Assembly: GCA_016218715.1 (NCBI GenBank)
Contig: JACRDG010000089.1
Coordinates: 1-64,000, forward strand
Source of the DNA: Desulfomonile tiedjei
GTDB taxonomy: Bacteria; Desulfobacterota; Desulfomonilia; Desulfomonilales; Desulfomonilaceae
Reading direction: 5' to 3'
DNA: 64,000 nt
The notes under the pieces were generated by a model. It was not told the DNA's origin. It ran no database searches and worked only from the letters and a program-made list of their open reading frames with translations. The translations under genes were made by a program, and so were the position numbers. How positions within the stretch are numbered: the first letter of the stretch is position 1; the number at the start of each line of letters is the position of its first letter. Of this stretch, positions 45,204-54,077 are shown in pieces.

Positions 45204-45749
45204 ATGGCAGAAGAGAAGAAGGACCAATCGAAGGAGAACTGGCTGAGCTGGCTTGCATTGACAACGGTTGTGCTTGCGGTGGCGGCCACGCTTTCGACGT
45301 TCAGGGGTGCGAGTTACTCCACGAAATCGGTGCTTAATGAGATTAAGGCCTCTAACCAGTGGAACTACTTCCAGGCCAAAAAGATCCGCGGGTATCTGTT
45401 CGATCTCCAAAAAGAAACCATGGAGAACGAGCTGAAATTCAGACCGCCGTCCTCACCCGAGGCCGAGGCTGAAATGAAGAAAGGGATCGAGGCCTACACC
45501 AAGAAGACAGCCAAATGGAACGCGGACCGGGATGAAATAGAAGCCCGTGCCAGGGGCCATGAAAAAACCCGGGACGAAGCGCTCCGGCATTCCCAGGCCT
45601 TTGGAATGGCAGTGATATTTCTCCAGATGGCTATCCTCCTTTCGTCCATTGCCGCCCTGATGAAGAGGAAACCGCTGTGGATAATCGGTCTAGGGTTGGG
45701 CGTTATCGGGCTGGTGTACTTTGCGGACGGCTTTCTCGTGTTCATGTGA
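45204..45749 (+). CDS. DUF4337 membrane protein
   Basis: 181 residues with GGAGG just before the ATG. An N-terminal helix (LSWLALTTVVLAVAATLSTF), a charged alpha-helical middle (about 60-125), then two membrane helices near the C-terminus. This is the DUF4337 layout, a family without known function. It starts 33 nt after the caspase-ankyrin gene and is probably cotranscribed, so it may provide a membrane anchor or sensor for that protein. That link is inferred from position only. Confidence 0.85.
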   Translation: MAEEKKDQSKENWLSWLALTTVVLAVAATLSTFRGASYSTKSVLNEIKASNQWNYFQAKKIRGYLFDLQKETMENELKFRPPSSPEAEAEMKKGIEAYTKKTAKWNADRDEIEARARGHEKTRDEALRHSQAFGMAVIFLQMAILLSSIAALMKRKPLWIIGLGLGVIGLVYFADGFLVFM

Positions 45750-45951
45750 GACTACCTCGCTTTCCTCTTTACCGACGTGACCCCGTGGACTATCATTCAC
45801 GTAACCAAAATATTAGTAAGCCTCAGGCAACACATGGGTTATACGCGCCCCACGTCTCGACTTCCGATTCGCACCGGAAGAACCTATGAACAATACCGAC
45901 AGATGCAGTGACTGACCTTTTGAGACTTCATCTGCACCAGGTATGCGGAAC

Positions 45952-48900
45952 ATGAACGTCGCCGAATCCTCGGTTCGCTTCCCCATCACAGTCATTGTGC
46001 GCGTGCTGCTGGTCCTTGTCTTCGGGTACGTCGGCGCGACGTTCCTCGTTGTAGAATTGAAACCTGAGACCCAGCAACCGGTGCTCGTGGTAGCCACGCG
46101 GTTCCCCGGCGCGGCTCCCGAAGAGATGGAAGGGGAGATCGTCAACCGGTTCGAGGAGAACATCAGCGGCGTTTCCAATATGCTCTACACGATGAGTTTC
46201 TCACCGTACGGGCAGTCGTATATCGTGGTGTTCTACAAACCGGGTACCAACCTCGATCTCGCCGCGGCGGAACTGCAACGCAACATCGACCGGATTACCG
46301 ACTTGCCTCAAGGGGTTGAGAAACCCCAGATCTTCAAGGCGAGCGAACGCGTGAATCTGCCGGTGTACCAGTTCGCGGTCACCGGCGACGTGGACATCGT
46401 GACCATGTCCACGTGGGCCGACCGGGACATCGCCCCGCGTATGAAGCGGATCGAAGGTGTGGGTGATTGCCAGTTCGACGGCAACCGCAACCGGGAAATG
46501 AGGATCACCTTCGACGCGGAGCGCCTGAAGGCGCGGCGACTGAGCGTCAACGACATCAAGGGATTTATCGACCGTACCAACATCAACCGCAGCGGCGGCT
46601 ATTTCGTCGAAGCGACCCGCGAATGGACCGTTCGAATCGTTGGGGAACTGCTCAGCGCGGAAGCGTTTCGCAGGGTGGTGATCTCGAAACCGGGCGACCC
46701 GGTGGTGTACCTCTCCGACGTCGCAGTGGTTGAGGACAAGTACGAGCGACCCGACTCGTATTGCACCATCAATGGAAAACCGGGGATCGTCTTCAACGTG
46801 TTCAACCAGGTGGGTGCGAACATCGTCCAGACGATCGATCTTCTCGATCAGGAGCTCGCAAAGGTTCGGAAAGAATACGAACCGTTGGGAGCCAAGTTTG
46901 AGAAGATTTACGATCAGAGCACGTACATCCGAGACGCGGTCAATATCGTACGAGAATGCCTGATAGAAGCCATTGCCCTGGTCTTGCTCGTTCTGTTCCT
47001 GTTCCTGAAAAACTGGCGGAGCATCGTCATTGTCGCGACGTCGATCCCCGTGTCGATTGTGGGAACATTCATCGGGATGTATTTGGGCGGATACTCGATC
47101 AATGTCCTCTCTCTCGCGGGGCTTGCTCTCTCCATCGGCCTCGTGGTGGACGATGCAATCGTCGTGTTGGAAAACATATACCGGCATCGTTTTGAGGAAG
47201 GGAAAAGTATCGTCAGAGCTTGCGTGGACGGAACGCGAGAGGTGGGGATGGCTGCGTTCATGTGCACCCTCACCACCGCCGCGGTCTTTGCTCCTGTCCT
47301 GATGTTGCGCGGCGAAGTCGGAACCCTCTTCAGTCCTGTGGCGTTCATCATCTCAGTCGCGATCTTCCTCTCTCTGTTCGACGCGTTCACCGTAGTGCCG
47401 ATGCTCGCTTCCCGCTGGATGAGAAAAGAGAAAGCATTCACGGGTGTAGTGAAGACAATCATGACGCCGCTGACCTGGTTGGACAGCGTGGGCGCTCGAG
47501 TTGCCGGCTGGATCATCGACTCCCTGCGGTTCTTCCTGCGGGGCCTTGTGCCAAAGATGGGTCTGATCCTCGGCGTCTTGGGGCTCTTCGCTGCGTCCAT
47601 GGCGGTATTGCCGGGCATGGGGTACCTCCCCACAGGAGGGACACACCTCGTGAGGATGCAGGTCGAGACCTTCGAAGGGACCAGTCTCGATGAAAACAAC
47701 CGACTCATGGGTATCCTGGAAGAGCGATGGAGAGAGATAAAGGGGATCCATCACATCGTCTGCGTACCCAACAGGAACACGTTCCGGCAGGTCATCTACC
47801 TGGTGTGTGAACGGGAAGAAGATAGCGGCGTCACGGTGGATGCCATCATGAAGCAAGCCTATGACATGTCCAGGGACCTTCCGTTCAAGGCCGTCACCCC
47901 GATCCGATTCCCGCTCTTCGGCAACGTCTATTCGAGATCCAATGTCGCAGACTTCAGGGTCATGGGAAAGAGCTTTGAGGCCGTCGCGGATGTCTGTAAC
48001 CAGATCATGGAGATCGGCAAGAACACCAGGGGCGTGGTCTATCGCTATACCGACCAGGCTCTTCGAAAGCCCCAGGTGGAAGTGCGTGTAGACCACGAGC
48101 GTGCCGCTCATCTCGGGTTCCAGGTGACGGATGTGGCCAACGCGGTGGAGGCGGCCATCGGCGGCCAGAAGACCGTGACCCAGTACGATGTGGAGAGTCG
48201 GTACTTCTACATCCGGGTCATGGGAGCGGAACAAGACTTGAACAGCGTCGCCGACGTAGGGAACATCATTCTTACGTCTCCTGGTGACCCGAACGTTCAG
48301 GTCCCGTTGACCAGTGTGGCCCGCGTGGAAGCGACTTTTGGGCCTCTGCAGATCACGCATTTTAATTCCAAGAGGAGCGGCCGGGTGCAACTTACCCTCC
48401 TGGACCGACCCTTGGCCGAGGTTTCCCAAGAGATTCTGCACAAGATCCGCTCGACCGTGCCGATGCCTCTCGGTTACGCTGTGGTCCCTTTCGGTGCGAT
48501 CAACGAACTGGAGGCGCTCAAGAAGGCGGTGGCCTTCGTCTTCCCGCTGTCCATAGTCGTGGTGTACTTACTGCTGGTCATGCAGTTTCAATCATTCCTG
48601 CGGCCGTTGTCGATCCTCTTGAGCGTGCCGCTGTCGGTGATCGGGGCGAACTTCCTGGTTTTTCTCACGGGAGTGCATTTCGACTCGTTCACCATGCTGG
48701 GGTACATCATGATGGTAGGCCTGGTGGTAAAGAACGCGATCCTGCTCATCACGTACGCTGTCCAACTAATTGAAGGGGAAGGGGTCGAACGCGACAAGGC
48801 GTTGATTCTTGCCAGCCAGAGGCGGATGCGGCCCATTTTCATGACGTCCATCGCGATGGTCCTGGGGATGCTCCCACTGGCCATCAAGGATGGGGCCGGC

Positions 48901-49077
48901 GCGGAGATTTACAACGGGCTGGCAACGGCAGTGGTGGGCGGACTGGCTGTGTCCTCGCTCTTTACGTTGATCTTCATCCCCGTAGTGTACACCTTGCTTG
49001 ACGATTTGAAAGGACGCTTCTGGAAAGTCCGGCCCATCTCCCTGGACGAGATGGAGACACCAGAGAAAATCAACTGA
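45952..49077 (+). CDS. RND-family multidrug/efflux transporter, inner-membrane subunit
   Basis: 1041 residues beginning MNVAESSVRFPITVIV, the typical HAE1/AcrB N-terminus (an ATG at 45943 is too close to the AGG site). Twelve membrane helices are expected, with two large periplasmic loops after helices 1 and 7. The helix 4 segment GLALSIGLVVDDAIVVLENIYRH carries the Asp pair used for proton relay, and helix 10 has GYIMMVGLVVKNAILL. It exports substrates by proton antiport through a tripartite complex. The adaptor gene follows 200-odd nt downstream; no outer-membrane channel gene is adjacent. Confidence 0.94.
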   Translation: MNVAESSVRFPITVIVRVLLVLVFGYVGATFLVVELKPETQQPVLVVATRFPGAAPEEMEGEIVNRFEENISGVSNMLYTMSFSPYGQSYIVVFYKPGTNLDLAAAELQRNIDRITDLPQGVEKPQIFKASERVNLPVYQFAVTGDVDIVTMSTWADRDIAPRMKRIEGVGDCQFDGNRNREMRITFDAERLKARRLSVNDIKGFIDRTNINRSGGYFVEATREWTVRIVGELLSAEAFRRVVISKPGDPVVYLSDVAVVEDKYERPDSYCTINGKPGIVFNVFNQVGANIVQTIDLLDQELAKVRKEYEPLGAKFEKIYDQSTYIRDAVNIVRECLIEAIALVLLVLFLFLKNWRSIVIVATSIPVSIVGTFIGMYLGGYSINVLSLAGLALSIGLVVDDAIVVLENIYRHRFEEGKSIVRACVDGTREVGMAAFMCTLTTAAVFAPVLMLRGEVGTLFSPVAFIISVAIFLSLFDAFTVVPMLASRWMRKEKAFTGVVKTIMTPLTWLDSVGARVAGWIIDSLRFFLRGLVPKMGLILGVLGLFAASMAVLPGMGYLPTGGTHLVRMQVETFEGTSLDENNRLMGILEERWREIKGIHHIVCVPNRNTFRQVIYLVCEREEDSGVTVDAIMKQAYDMSRDLPFKAVTPIRFPLFGNVYSRSNVADFRVMGKSFEAVADVCNQIMEIGKNTRGVVYRYTDQALRKPQVEVRVDHERAAHLGFQVTDVANAVEAAIGGQKTVTQYDVESRYFYIRVMGAEQDLNSVADVGNIILTSPGDPNVQVPLTSVARVEATFGPLQITHFNSKRSGRVQLTLLDRPLAEVSQEILHKIRSTVPMPLGYAVVPFGAINELEALKKAVAFVFPLSIVVVYLLLVMQFQSFLRPLSILLSVPLSVIGANFLVFLTGVHFDSFTMLGYIMMVGLVVKNAILLITYAVQLIEGEGVERDKALILASQRRMRPIFMTSIAMVLGMLPLAIKDGAGAEIYNGLATAVVGGLAVSSLFTLIFIPVVYTLLDDLKGRFWKVRPISLDEMETPEKIN

Positions 49078-49293
49078 TTCGTCGCTCTCGCGATAGGCGC
49101 GACCCGCCGCGGGCGGGCGGAGTTTTTGAACATGGCGGAAAGGTACACACGGCGCGACGGCCCGGCATGCATCGAGCCAGAGCTTCGGTCGGCAACTGCT
49201 TCACGATACGGATCGATCGATGCGTCAGCCCCCCGCCCTGACAACGCGAGGCGCGGCCCAGGACAAATCCGGCCCCCTGGAGGCATCCCTCGA

Positions 49294-50436
49294 TTGTCCG
49301 GGGGCCTGTTTCGGCTGATGAGCCTGTTAGCAATCCTGATTCTCGGTCTTTCCGGGTGCGCCGAGAAGCGGGACCGGAAGCCGCCCATGCCGCCAATGAA
49401 AGTCGGCGTCTCGACGGTAGAACAAGGTGACTTCGACAGGAGCCTTCACGTTTCAGGGACCGTACAGTTCATCGCCAACACCACGGTGTCCGCGGAAGTC
49501 TCGGCTCAGATCAAATCCATCGAAGTCTCTGACGGTCAAGCGGTCGAGCGCGGCCAAGTGCTCCTCGTATTCGATGATACGAAGATCAAAGAGACCGCCA
49601 ACCATGCGTCCTCCGCGCTCAAGAAGGATGAGGCGACCCTGGCGTTCAATCGGGCCGAGTGGGAAAAGAACGTGATGCTGCTCCAGAGCCAATCCATCAG
49701 CCAACTTGTGTTCGATCAGAAACTGGCAAATTATCAGAATGCCCTTGCGCAAGTGGAAGCGGACAAGGCGCTCCTGGCCAAGGCTATGGAAGACCTGAAC
49801 AAGACTCAGGTAACCTCTCCCATCAAAGGACGCCTCTCCAAGCGATACGTGGAAAAAGGGGACTGGGTGTCGGAAGGGGGTAAGCTCTTTCAGGTCAGCG
49901 ATTACACCAAGAGCTACCTGGAGGCGTACCTTTCGGATCTGGATCTGGCAAAGCTGGATGTGCGGAAGGCACTCAGCGAAGGGCTGGACGCAGAGGTCGG
50001 AGTCGATTCGTATCCCGGCAAAGTCTTCAAAGGGTCGTTGAAATATATAGAGCCCGTGGCGAATCAGAGTCGCTTGTTCCAGATTCGCATCTACGTGGAC
50101 AATCCCGACATGGCGATCCTTCAGGGGATGTTCGCCCGCGGTCGTATCGTGTACGAGTCGATACCGGGCACGGTCATGGTCCCGGTCACCGCGCTCCTGG
50201 GGCAGCTCCGCAACAATCAATACAACACCGTGTTCCTGGTGGACAACGAGAAGAAAGCCGCACTGACACGGGTCAAGGTTGGTGCGAACAACAGGCGGTA
50301 CGCCCAAGTGCTCGAAGGCTTGAACCCGGGAGACGCAGTGGTGGTGCAAGGAAAAGAGATCCTCAACACCGGACAGCTCCTGAGCATCACTGAAGTGCCG
50401 AAACCCGCTCCAGGCATCTTGGCTACGCAGCAGTGA
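49294..50436 (+). CDS. RND efflux periplasmic adaptor (membrane fusion protein), lipoprotein
   Basis: Typical adaptor: lipoyl/barrel-sandwich halves (VSAEVSAQIKSIEVSDGQAVERGQVLLVFDD and KTQVTSPIKGRLSKRYVEKGDWV), a helical hairpin between them and a beta-barrel/membrane-proximal end. The lipobox ILGLSGC places the lipid on Cys near the N-terminus. The frame is open to ATG 49132, but that adds about 50 Arg/Pro-rich residues before the signal. TTG 49294 with GGAGG 10 nt upstream yields a neat lipoprotein signal and is preferred, with moderate certainty. It partners the RND pump encoded immediately upstream. Confidence 0.88.
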   Translation: MSGGLFRLMSLLAILILGLSGCAEKRDRKPPMPPMKVGVSTVEQGDFDRSLHVSGTVQFIANTTVSAEVSAQIKSIEVSDGQAVERGQVLLVFDDTKIKETANHASSALKKDEATLAFNRAEWEKNVMLLQSQSISQLVFDQKLANYQNALAQVEADKALLAKAMEDLNKTQVTSPIKGRLSKRYVEKGDWVSEGGKLFQVSDYTKSYLEAYLSDLDLAKLDVRKALSEGLDAEVGVDSYPGKVFKGSLKYIEPVANQSRLFQIRIYVDNPDMAILQGMFARGRIVYESIPGTVMVPVTALLGQLRNNQYNTVFLVDNEKKAALTRVKVGANNRRYAQVLEGLNPGDAVVVQGKEILNTGQLLSITEVPKPAPGILATQQ

Positions 50437-50584
50437 TCGCTCCGCTGGGAACATTCGGACCCGATGTCCATCAGTACGGGAATGCTTGCCGGCCGCGGAT
50501 CTTTTCGGTTCTAACCGCCTCTTGCCTGTGTTATCGTACCATCGTACCCTCGGGAGAAGCTACGAAGTGGGGAGGACTTTCATC

Positions 50585-51028
50585 GTGAGAATCAGAGGCG
50601 AAGCTCTCGGTCTGTTGGTGGCCCTTGCGCTCCTGACTCTTCCCGGATCGGCTGCCGCACAGTGGCAGACAGGCGCATCGGTTGACCCTAACACCGTAAC
50701 GCTCTCGACATTGTCGGCCGATCAGCTCAGGAGAGTCCTGCCTGCGCTCAAGAGAATCGAGGACAGGGCCGCGGTCAAATACGTGAACGGCAACATGGAG
50801 CATCCGGAGGAGTTCGAACAGGCTTATCTCAGGAGAGTTGAGGCCGAGGGACTTCTCTTCGATCATGTAGCACCCGCGTGGTTCAAGTGGATCAGCATCT
50901 ACGGATCACAGGGGAGCGGTTCTGTCGCTCGACCTCCCAATCGGAGGTCAGGCCCCACCGGATTGCAGCGTTCGCCACGGGATCCGGACAGGAACGAAAA
51001 GGCCGTGACCGGAAAAATGAGAGGCTGA
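50585..51028 (+). CDS. Small exported protein, unknown function
   Basis: About 147 residues from GTG 50585 with GGGGAGG about 9 nt upstream; the upstream part of the frame (from 50486) looks non-coding. Signal peptide MRIRGEALGLLVALALLTLPG, cleaved near SAAAQ. The mature part begins WQTGASVDPNTVTL and has a helix-rich middle (LSADQLRRVLPALKRIED...FEQAYLRRVEAEGLLF), then a basic disordered tail. No family is recognised. It lies about 150 nt after the efflux adaptor and could be the end of that unit. Confidence 0.6.
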   Translation: MRIRGEALGLLVALALLTLPGSAAAQWQTGASVDPNTVTLSTLSADQLRRVLPALKRIEDRAAVKYVNGNMEHPEEFEQAYLRRVEAEGLLFDHVAPAWFKWISIYGSQGSGSVARPPNRRSGPTGLQRSPRDPDRNEKAVTGKMRG

Positions 51029-51049
51029 CCCCCGTAAGCGCTAACCTAA

Positions 51050-51207
51050 GTGCACCATTTCCTAAATACGGTCGCGGATTTTAGGTCTGTTGGTGGGAGA
51101 GGCATCTTGCCTGTCACTTCTTAATGGACCGGCAAGATGCCGGCCCCACTGAACAGCCAAGGGCAGAGCCTCCAAGCGAGACCGTATTCATGAAAATGAG
51201 TACTAAT
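51050..51207. repeat. Palindromic repeat family A, copy 4
   Basis: Arms 51092-51115 and 51127-51150 (diverged, with GACCGGC instead of GACAGGC on the right). The left flank CCTAAATACGGTCGCGGATT is the reverse complement of the end motif of copy 3, and the right flank GAGACCGTATTCATGAAAA is the same motif in forward orientation. Confidence 0.75.
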
Positions 51208-51285
51208 TACTGCATTTCATGATTACGATCGCGGATACATGTTGTACGCTGTCTCCGTTTATCGCCGCGGCCTCGCCGGCTGCTG

Positions 51286-51385
51286 GGTGGGACGGGCGTC
51301 CCGCCTGTCATTTTCGGATGGACAGGCAAGATGCCTGTCCATCCATATTCCCTGAGATGCGTCACCGCATGTGCGCCATCGAGCA
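51286..51385. repeat. Palindromic repeat family A, copy 5, inverted relative to the others
   Basis: Arms 51286-51309 and 51321-51344 with changes in the left arm (GACGGGCGTCCCGCCTGTC). The flank at 51351-51377 (CTGAGATGCGTCACCGCATG) is the reverse complement of the left flank of copy 2, showing the opposite orientation. Copies 4 and 5 fill most of the 51029-51395 gap. Confidence 0.75.
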
Positions 51386-51395
51386 ATTAAGGGGA

Positions 51396-51425
51396 CCGGG
51401 GGACTGCTCCCCGGCGTTTTTTCTT
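51396..51425 (+). terminator. Rho-independent terminator
   Basis: CCGGGG/CCCCGG stem (51396-51401 and 51409-51414), 7-nt loop, then CG and six T residues followed by CTT. It ends exactly where the next promoter begins, insulating the barrel gene from upstream transcription. Confidence 0.8.
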
Positions 51426-51453
51426 GACGTAATTGCACAAAATATGATAAATT
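51424..51453 (+). promoter_or_regulatory. Sigma-70 promoter for the beta-barrel gene
   Basis: TTGACG (51424-51429), 18 bp, TAAATT (51448-51453), in an AT-rich stretch about 45 bp before ATG 51497. Confidence 0.55.
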
Positions 51454-51496
51454 TCCTAAAGCGTTATGTTTAAAAGTTAATGTAACACTTTAAGAA

Positions 51497-52564
51497 ATGA
51501 ATCATCGCCAGCCCCAATCCCTACTCTGTACCCGGCCTCGATGCTCCTCGTCAACGGCGGCATCGCTTTGGGGGGAGCGTCTTCGAGGGTTGATTGCCAC
51601 AGGCAACCCGCGCGGAAGCATAGCTTCATGGTGGTTCATACTCCTTTTCGCGACGCTGCTCGTCCACGTCCCAAGCACTCCGTCGTGGTCGCAGGTCTTC
51701 ATGCAGCCATATTCCTACGGGTACGAGGTGCCCCGGCCGGACCCGTACGCATGGCTCGACACTACCCCATCGGATCCGCTCTCTCCACCGGGACTGCGTC
51801 ATGACGGGCCGCAGGAACTCCATTCGATGTGCCTCTCCAACGCGAACTTTGCGGGGATCCTGCCGCAGATACCGAATTTCCAACTGGGTTACTCGTACAC
51901 GTGGGCGGGGTCCGACACGACACAAGGCTTGCTGAATCTCGATTACCTCATTCCGAAAACGGTGAACCGGAAAGACGTCCTTTTCGGCCAGGTACACGGT
52001 CAGTTCGAGGACGTGTCATCCCTCCTCGGCGGATCGCGTGACCCGAATATGCAGATGCTCGTTGGAGGCGGGTACCGCAAGAGGCTGGGAGCGAACGCGA
52101 TGATCGGCCTGAATGGCTTTTATACCACCGCGCGGCTCTCGCGGGACTGGTATTCCAGCGGCATTGCGGGGTTGGAGATGGCCTGGGTAAGCTTGCGGGA
52201 CGCTGTGTTCATGCTGAATTGCAACTACTACGGCAACATCTTTGCCGATGCCACTGGGATTTTGACGAGTTATCGAGGCCAGACCGGCGACTACAAGATC
52301 GAGGCGTCGTACGAGCAGCCGATCCTGAGGCGGTCCGTGGACTTCAAAGTCAGGGGCAGCTCCTACAGGCTCGACCGCGGCGGAGACGCGTACGGTTGGA
52401 CCGCGGGTGCAGAACTTACGACGCGAGACCGGGTCCTCAACCTCAGATATGAGGTCGGTCACGACCGGATCACCGACACGTATCAGAGCGTAGGAGTCTA
52501 TGTGACGGTGGGCCTCCGTCTGGAAAGGCTGTTTCGCTTCGGTAGTCCATTTAGCGCGCTCTAG
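51497..52564 (+). CDS. Inverse-autotransporter-type outer-membrane beta-barrel protein without passenger
   Basis: 355 residues. A long basic N-region precedes the hydrophobic signal (SWWFILLFATLLVHVPSTPSW, about 45-65). From about 145 to the end, alternating strands resemble the intimin/invasin inverse autotransporter barrel: LNLDYLIPKTVNRKDVLFGQV, MLVGGGYRKRLGANAMIGLNGFY, SGIAGLEMAWVSLRDAVFMLNCNYYGN. In the family a passenger follows the barrel. Here the chain ends right after the last strand (GLRLERLFRFGSPFSAL), so it is barrel-only. A coiled-coil exported protein is encoded next. The start is uncertain; a later one may shorten the signal. Confidence 0.75.
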   Translation: MNHRQPQSLLCTRPRCSSSTAASLWGERLRGLIATGNPRGSIASWWFILLFATLLVHVPSTPSWSQVFMQPYSYGYEVPRPDPYAWLDTTPSDPLSPPGLRHDGPQELHSMCLSNANFAGILPQIPNFQLGYSYTWAGSDTTQGLLNLDYLIPKTVNRKDVLFGQVHGQFEDVSSLLGGSRDPNMQMLVGGGYRKRLGANAMIGLNGFYTTARLSRDWYSSGIAGLEMAWVSLRDAVFMLNCNYYGNIFADATGILTSYRGQTGDYKIEASYEQPILRRSVDFKVRGSSYRLDRGGDAYGWTAGAELTTRDRVLNLRYEVGHDRITDTYQSVGVYVTVGLRLERLFRFGSPFSAL

Positions 52565-52719
52565 AGCGCTGCAGTTCGCGAGGCTGTCGGTGAGGCGCTT
52601 AGCAATAGCGGTGCAACGCAACAAGGTCTCTAAACCATGCCGAGGCTGGTTCTCCTTCCCCGGGCACATGCCCTGGCGGGAGCGTCGGCACGAAACGCGA
52701 CACTGAGAGGAGACCGGTC

Positions 52720-53841
52720 ATGGGTCCTCGGGCGAAAGCTGGACATGAACAAATATTATTGAGAACGGTCTCGTGCCTTGCTTTTCTTCTCTGGCTGGGC
52801 TGGGCTAGCCTCCCCGACGTGGTAGAAGCTCAGGCAAGGGGGCGGACGTTCCAGATCGGACAGGGCGATTCCCGGACTGAACGGTTTCGGCAGCAACGGG
52901 AGGACCTGGACCGGCAGCACAAGGAACAGGAGCAGCGTCAGCGGCAGCTTTCCGAAAAGAATGAAGAATTGCTCAGGCAGCAGACACAGGTTCAGAGGAC
53001 CATTCCGCTCGTGGAGCAGGAACTGAAAAGACCGCTCTCACCGGCAGACTATACGGCCAAGAAGTGCGAACTTCAGGAACTCACCGAGAAACAGCAACAG
53101 ATAGAGCAGCAGTTCAAGGCGAATCAAGGAGAGCTTGCACGAATCGAGCAGAATCGTATGCGTCTCCAGGAACAGCTTGAACGAATTCAGCAAGACGTCG
53201 CCAGGGTTCGAGAACAGCCGGTCCCGACGACACGACCCGCCCGGCGTGTCCCGCGACAACCGCAGCAGGAGCCTGCGTGGGAACAAGCCTGGCAGCAGCA
53301 AATGGCCCAAGCCTGGCAACAACAGGCTCAAGCCCGGGCCGAAGCCCAAAGAGTTCCGGATCGGTTGACCCGGATCATGAATAGCCAGGCCAACCCTTTC
53401 ACGGGGATACCGTCGGACCTGCTCCAGGCCCGCCGACTGACCTGGTCTGCCGCGCCCCCTTTCGCAACGCTCAGAGTGTCCTCCCCGGTCACCTACGTGG
53501 CAACGGACGCGCAGCTTTTCTTTGAAATACCCATCGGCGCGCAGCTTACGGCCGCCGAGGCCAATAGTGCGAGGCGAATCCTCGTGACCTTTGCCGTCTC
53601 GGGCGACACGCTGGATCAGGGCTTCCGATTCGGCCTCAAGGGTTCACCGCCGGTGACGCGCTATTTCTCGGGCTCGCCCACGTTTCCTGCCGGCTCGGCT
53701 GCCAATGGGTTGCATACGTTTCAATTGACGACTGGTCAATTCACCACTTCGGTCACCGACTTCGTGCTGGGTTTCTCCAACACCCCTTCGATAGGAACGG
53801 AGATCACGGTTTCACAGATGCGCGTGGACTTCTACCGCTGA
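52720..53841 (+). CDS. Exported coiled-coil protein with C-terminal beta domain
   Basis: 373 residues from ATG 52720 with AGGAG upstream. Signal sequence about 13-38 (TVSCLAFLLWLGWASLPDVVEA). Residues about 50-175 form a Gln/Glu-rich coiled coil (EDLDRQHKEQEQRQRQLSEK). A Pro/Gln/Trp-rich linker (WEQAWQQQMAQAWQQQAQ) follows, then a beta-rich domain of about 140 residues with no recognised family. It begins 155 nt after the barrel gene and could be its surface or periplasmic partner. That is inferred from position. Confidence 0.7.
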   Translation: MGPRAKAGHEQILLRTVSCLAFLLWLGWASLPDVVEAQARGRTFQIGQGDSRTERFRQQREDLDRQHKEQEQRQRQLSEKNEELLRQQTQVQRTIPLVEQELKRPLSPADYTAKKCELQELTEKQQQIEQQFKANQGELARIEQNRMRLQEQLERIQQDVARVREQPVPTTRPARRVPRQPQQEPAWEQAWQQQMAQAWQQQAQARAEAQRVPDRLTRIMNSQANPFTGIPSDLLQARRLTWSAAPPFATLRVSSPVTYVATDAQLFFEIPIGAQLTAAEANSARRILVTFAVSGDTLDQGFRFGLKGSPPVTRYFSGSPTFPAGSAANGLHTFQLTTGQFTTSVTDFVLGFSNTPSIGTEITVSQMRVDFYR

Positions 53842-53899
53842 TCGCCGATTCACCCCGCCCGCCGAGCGCCATCGCCTTGGCGCATTTCGTGTCGTAATG

Positions 53900-53908
53900 T
53901 GATATAAT
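53900..53908 (+). promoter_or_regulatory. Extended -10 promoter for the TPR-CHAT gene
   Basis: TGATATAAT combines a consensus TATAAT (53903-53908) with the TGN extension. No matching -35 box sits at the usual distance. It lies about 170 bp upstream of GTG 54078, with nothing else recognised between. Confidence 0.5.
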
Positions 53909-54077
53909 TATCAAATTCGCTCAGTATCGACGAGAACATCGGTTGGGAAGACATCCGCGGTGAACGGCTCCGTGCGCCGGAGCCCTCCGGCGTTTCCAGA
54001 AAGTTCGCGCGGGGTGACACCGCTCCTTTGAATCTTGGCGTGGTGCTGCCCGAACCGCGGTGGAGAAGGGGGAACTC

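Noticed and set aside
29984-51385. Family A repeats as CRISPR units or ordinary terminators
   Set aside because: Copies are dispersed, not regularly spaced, and lack T tracts after the stems.
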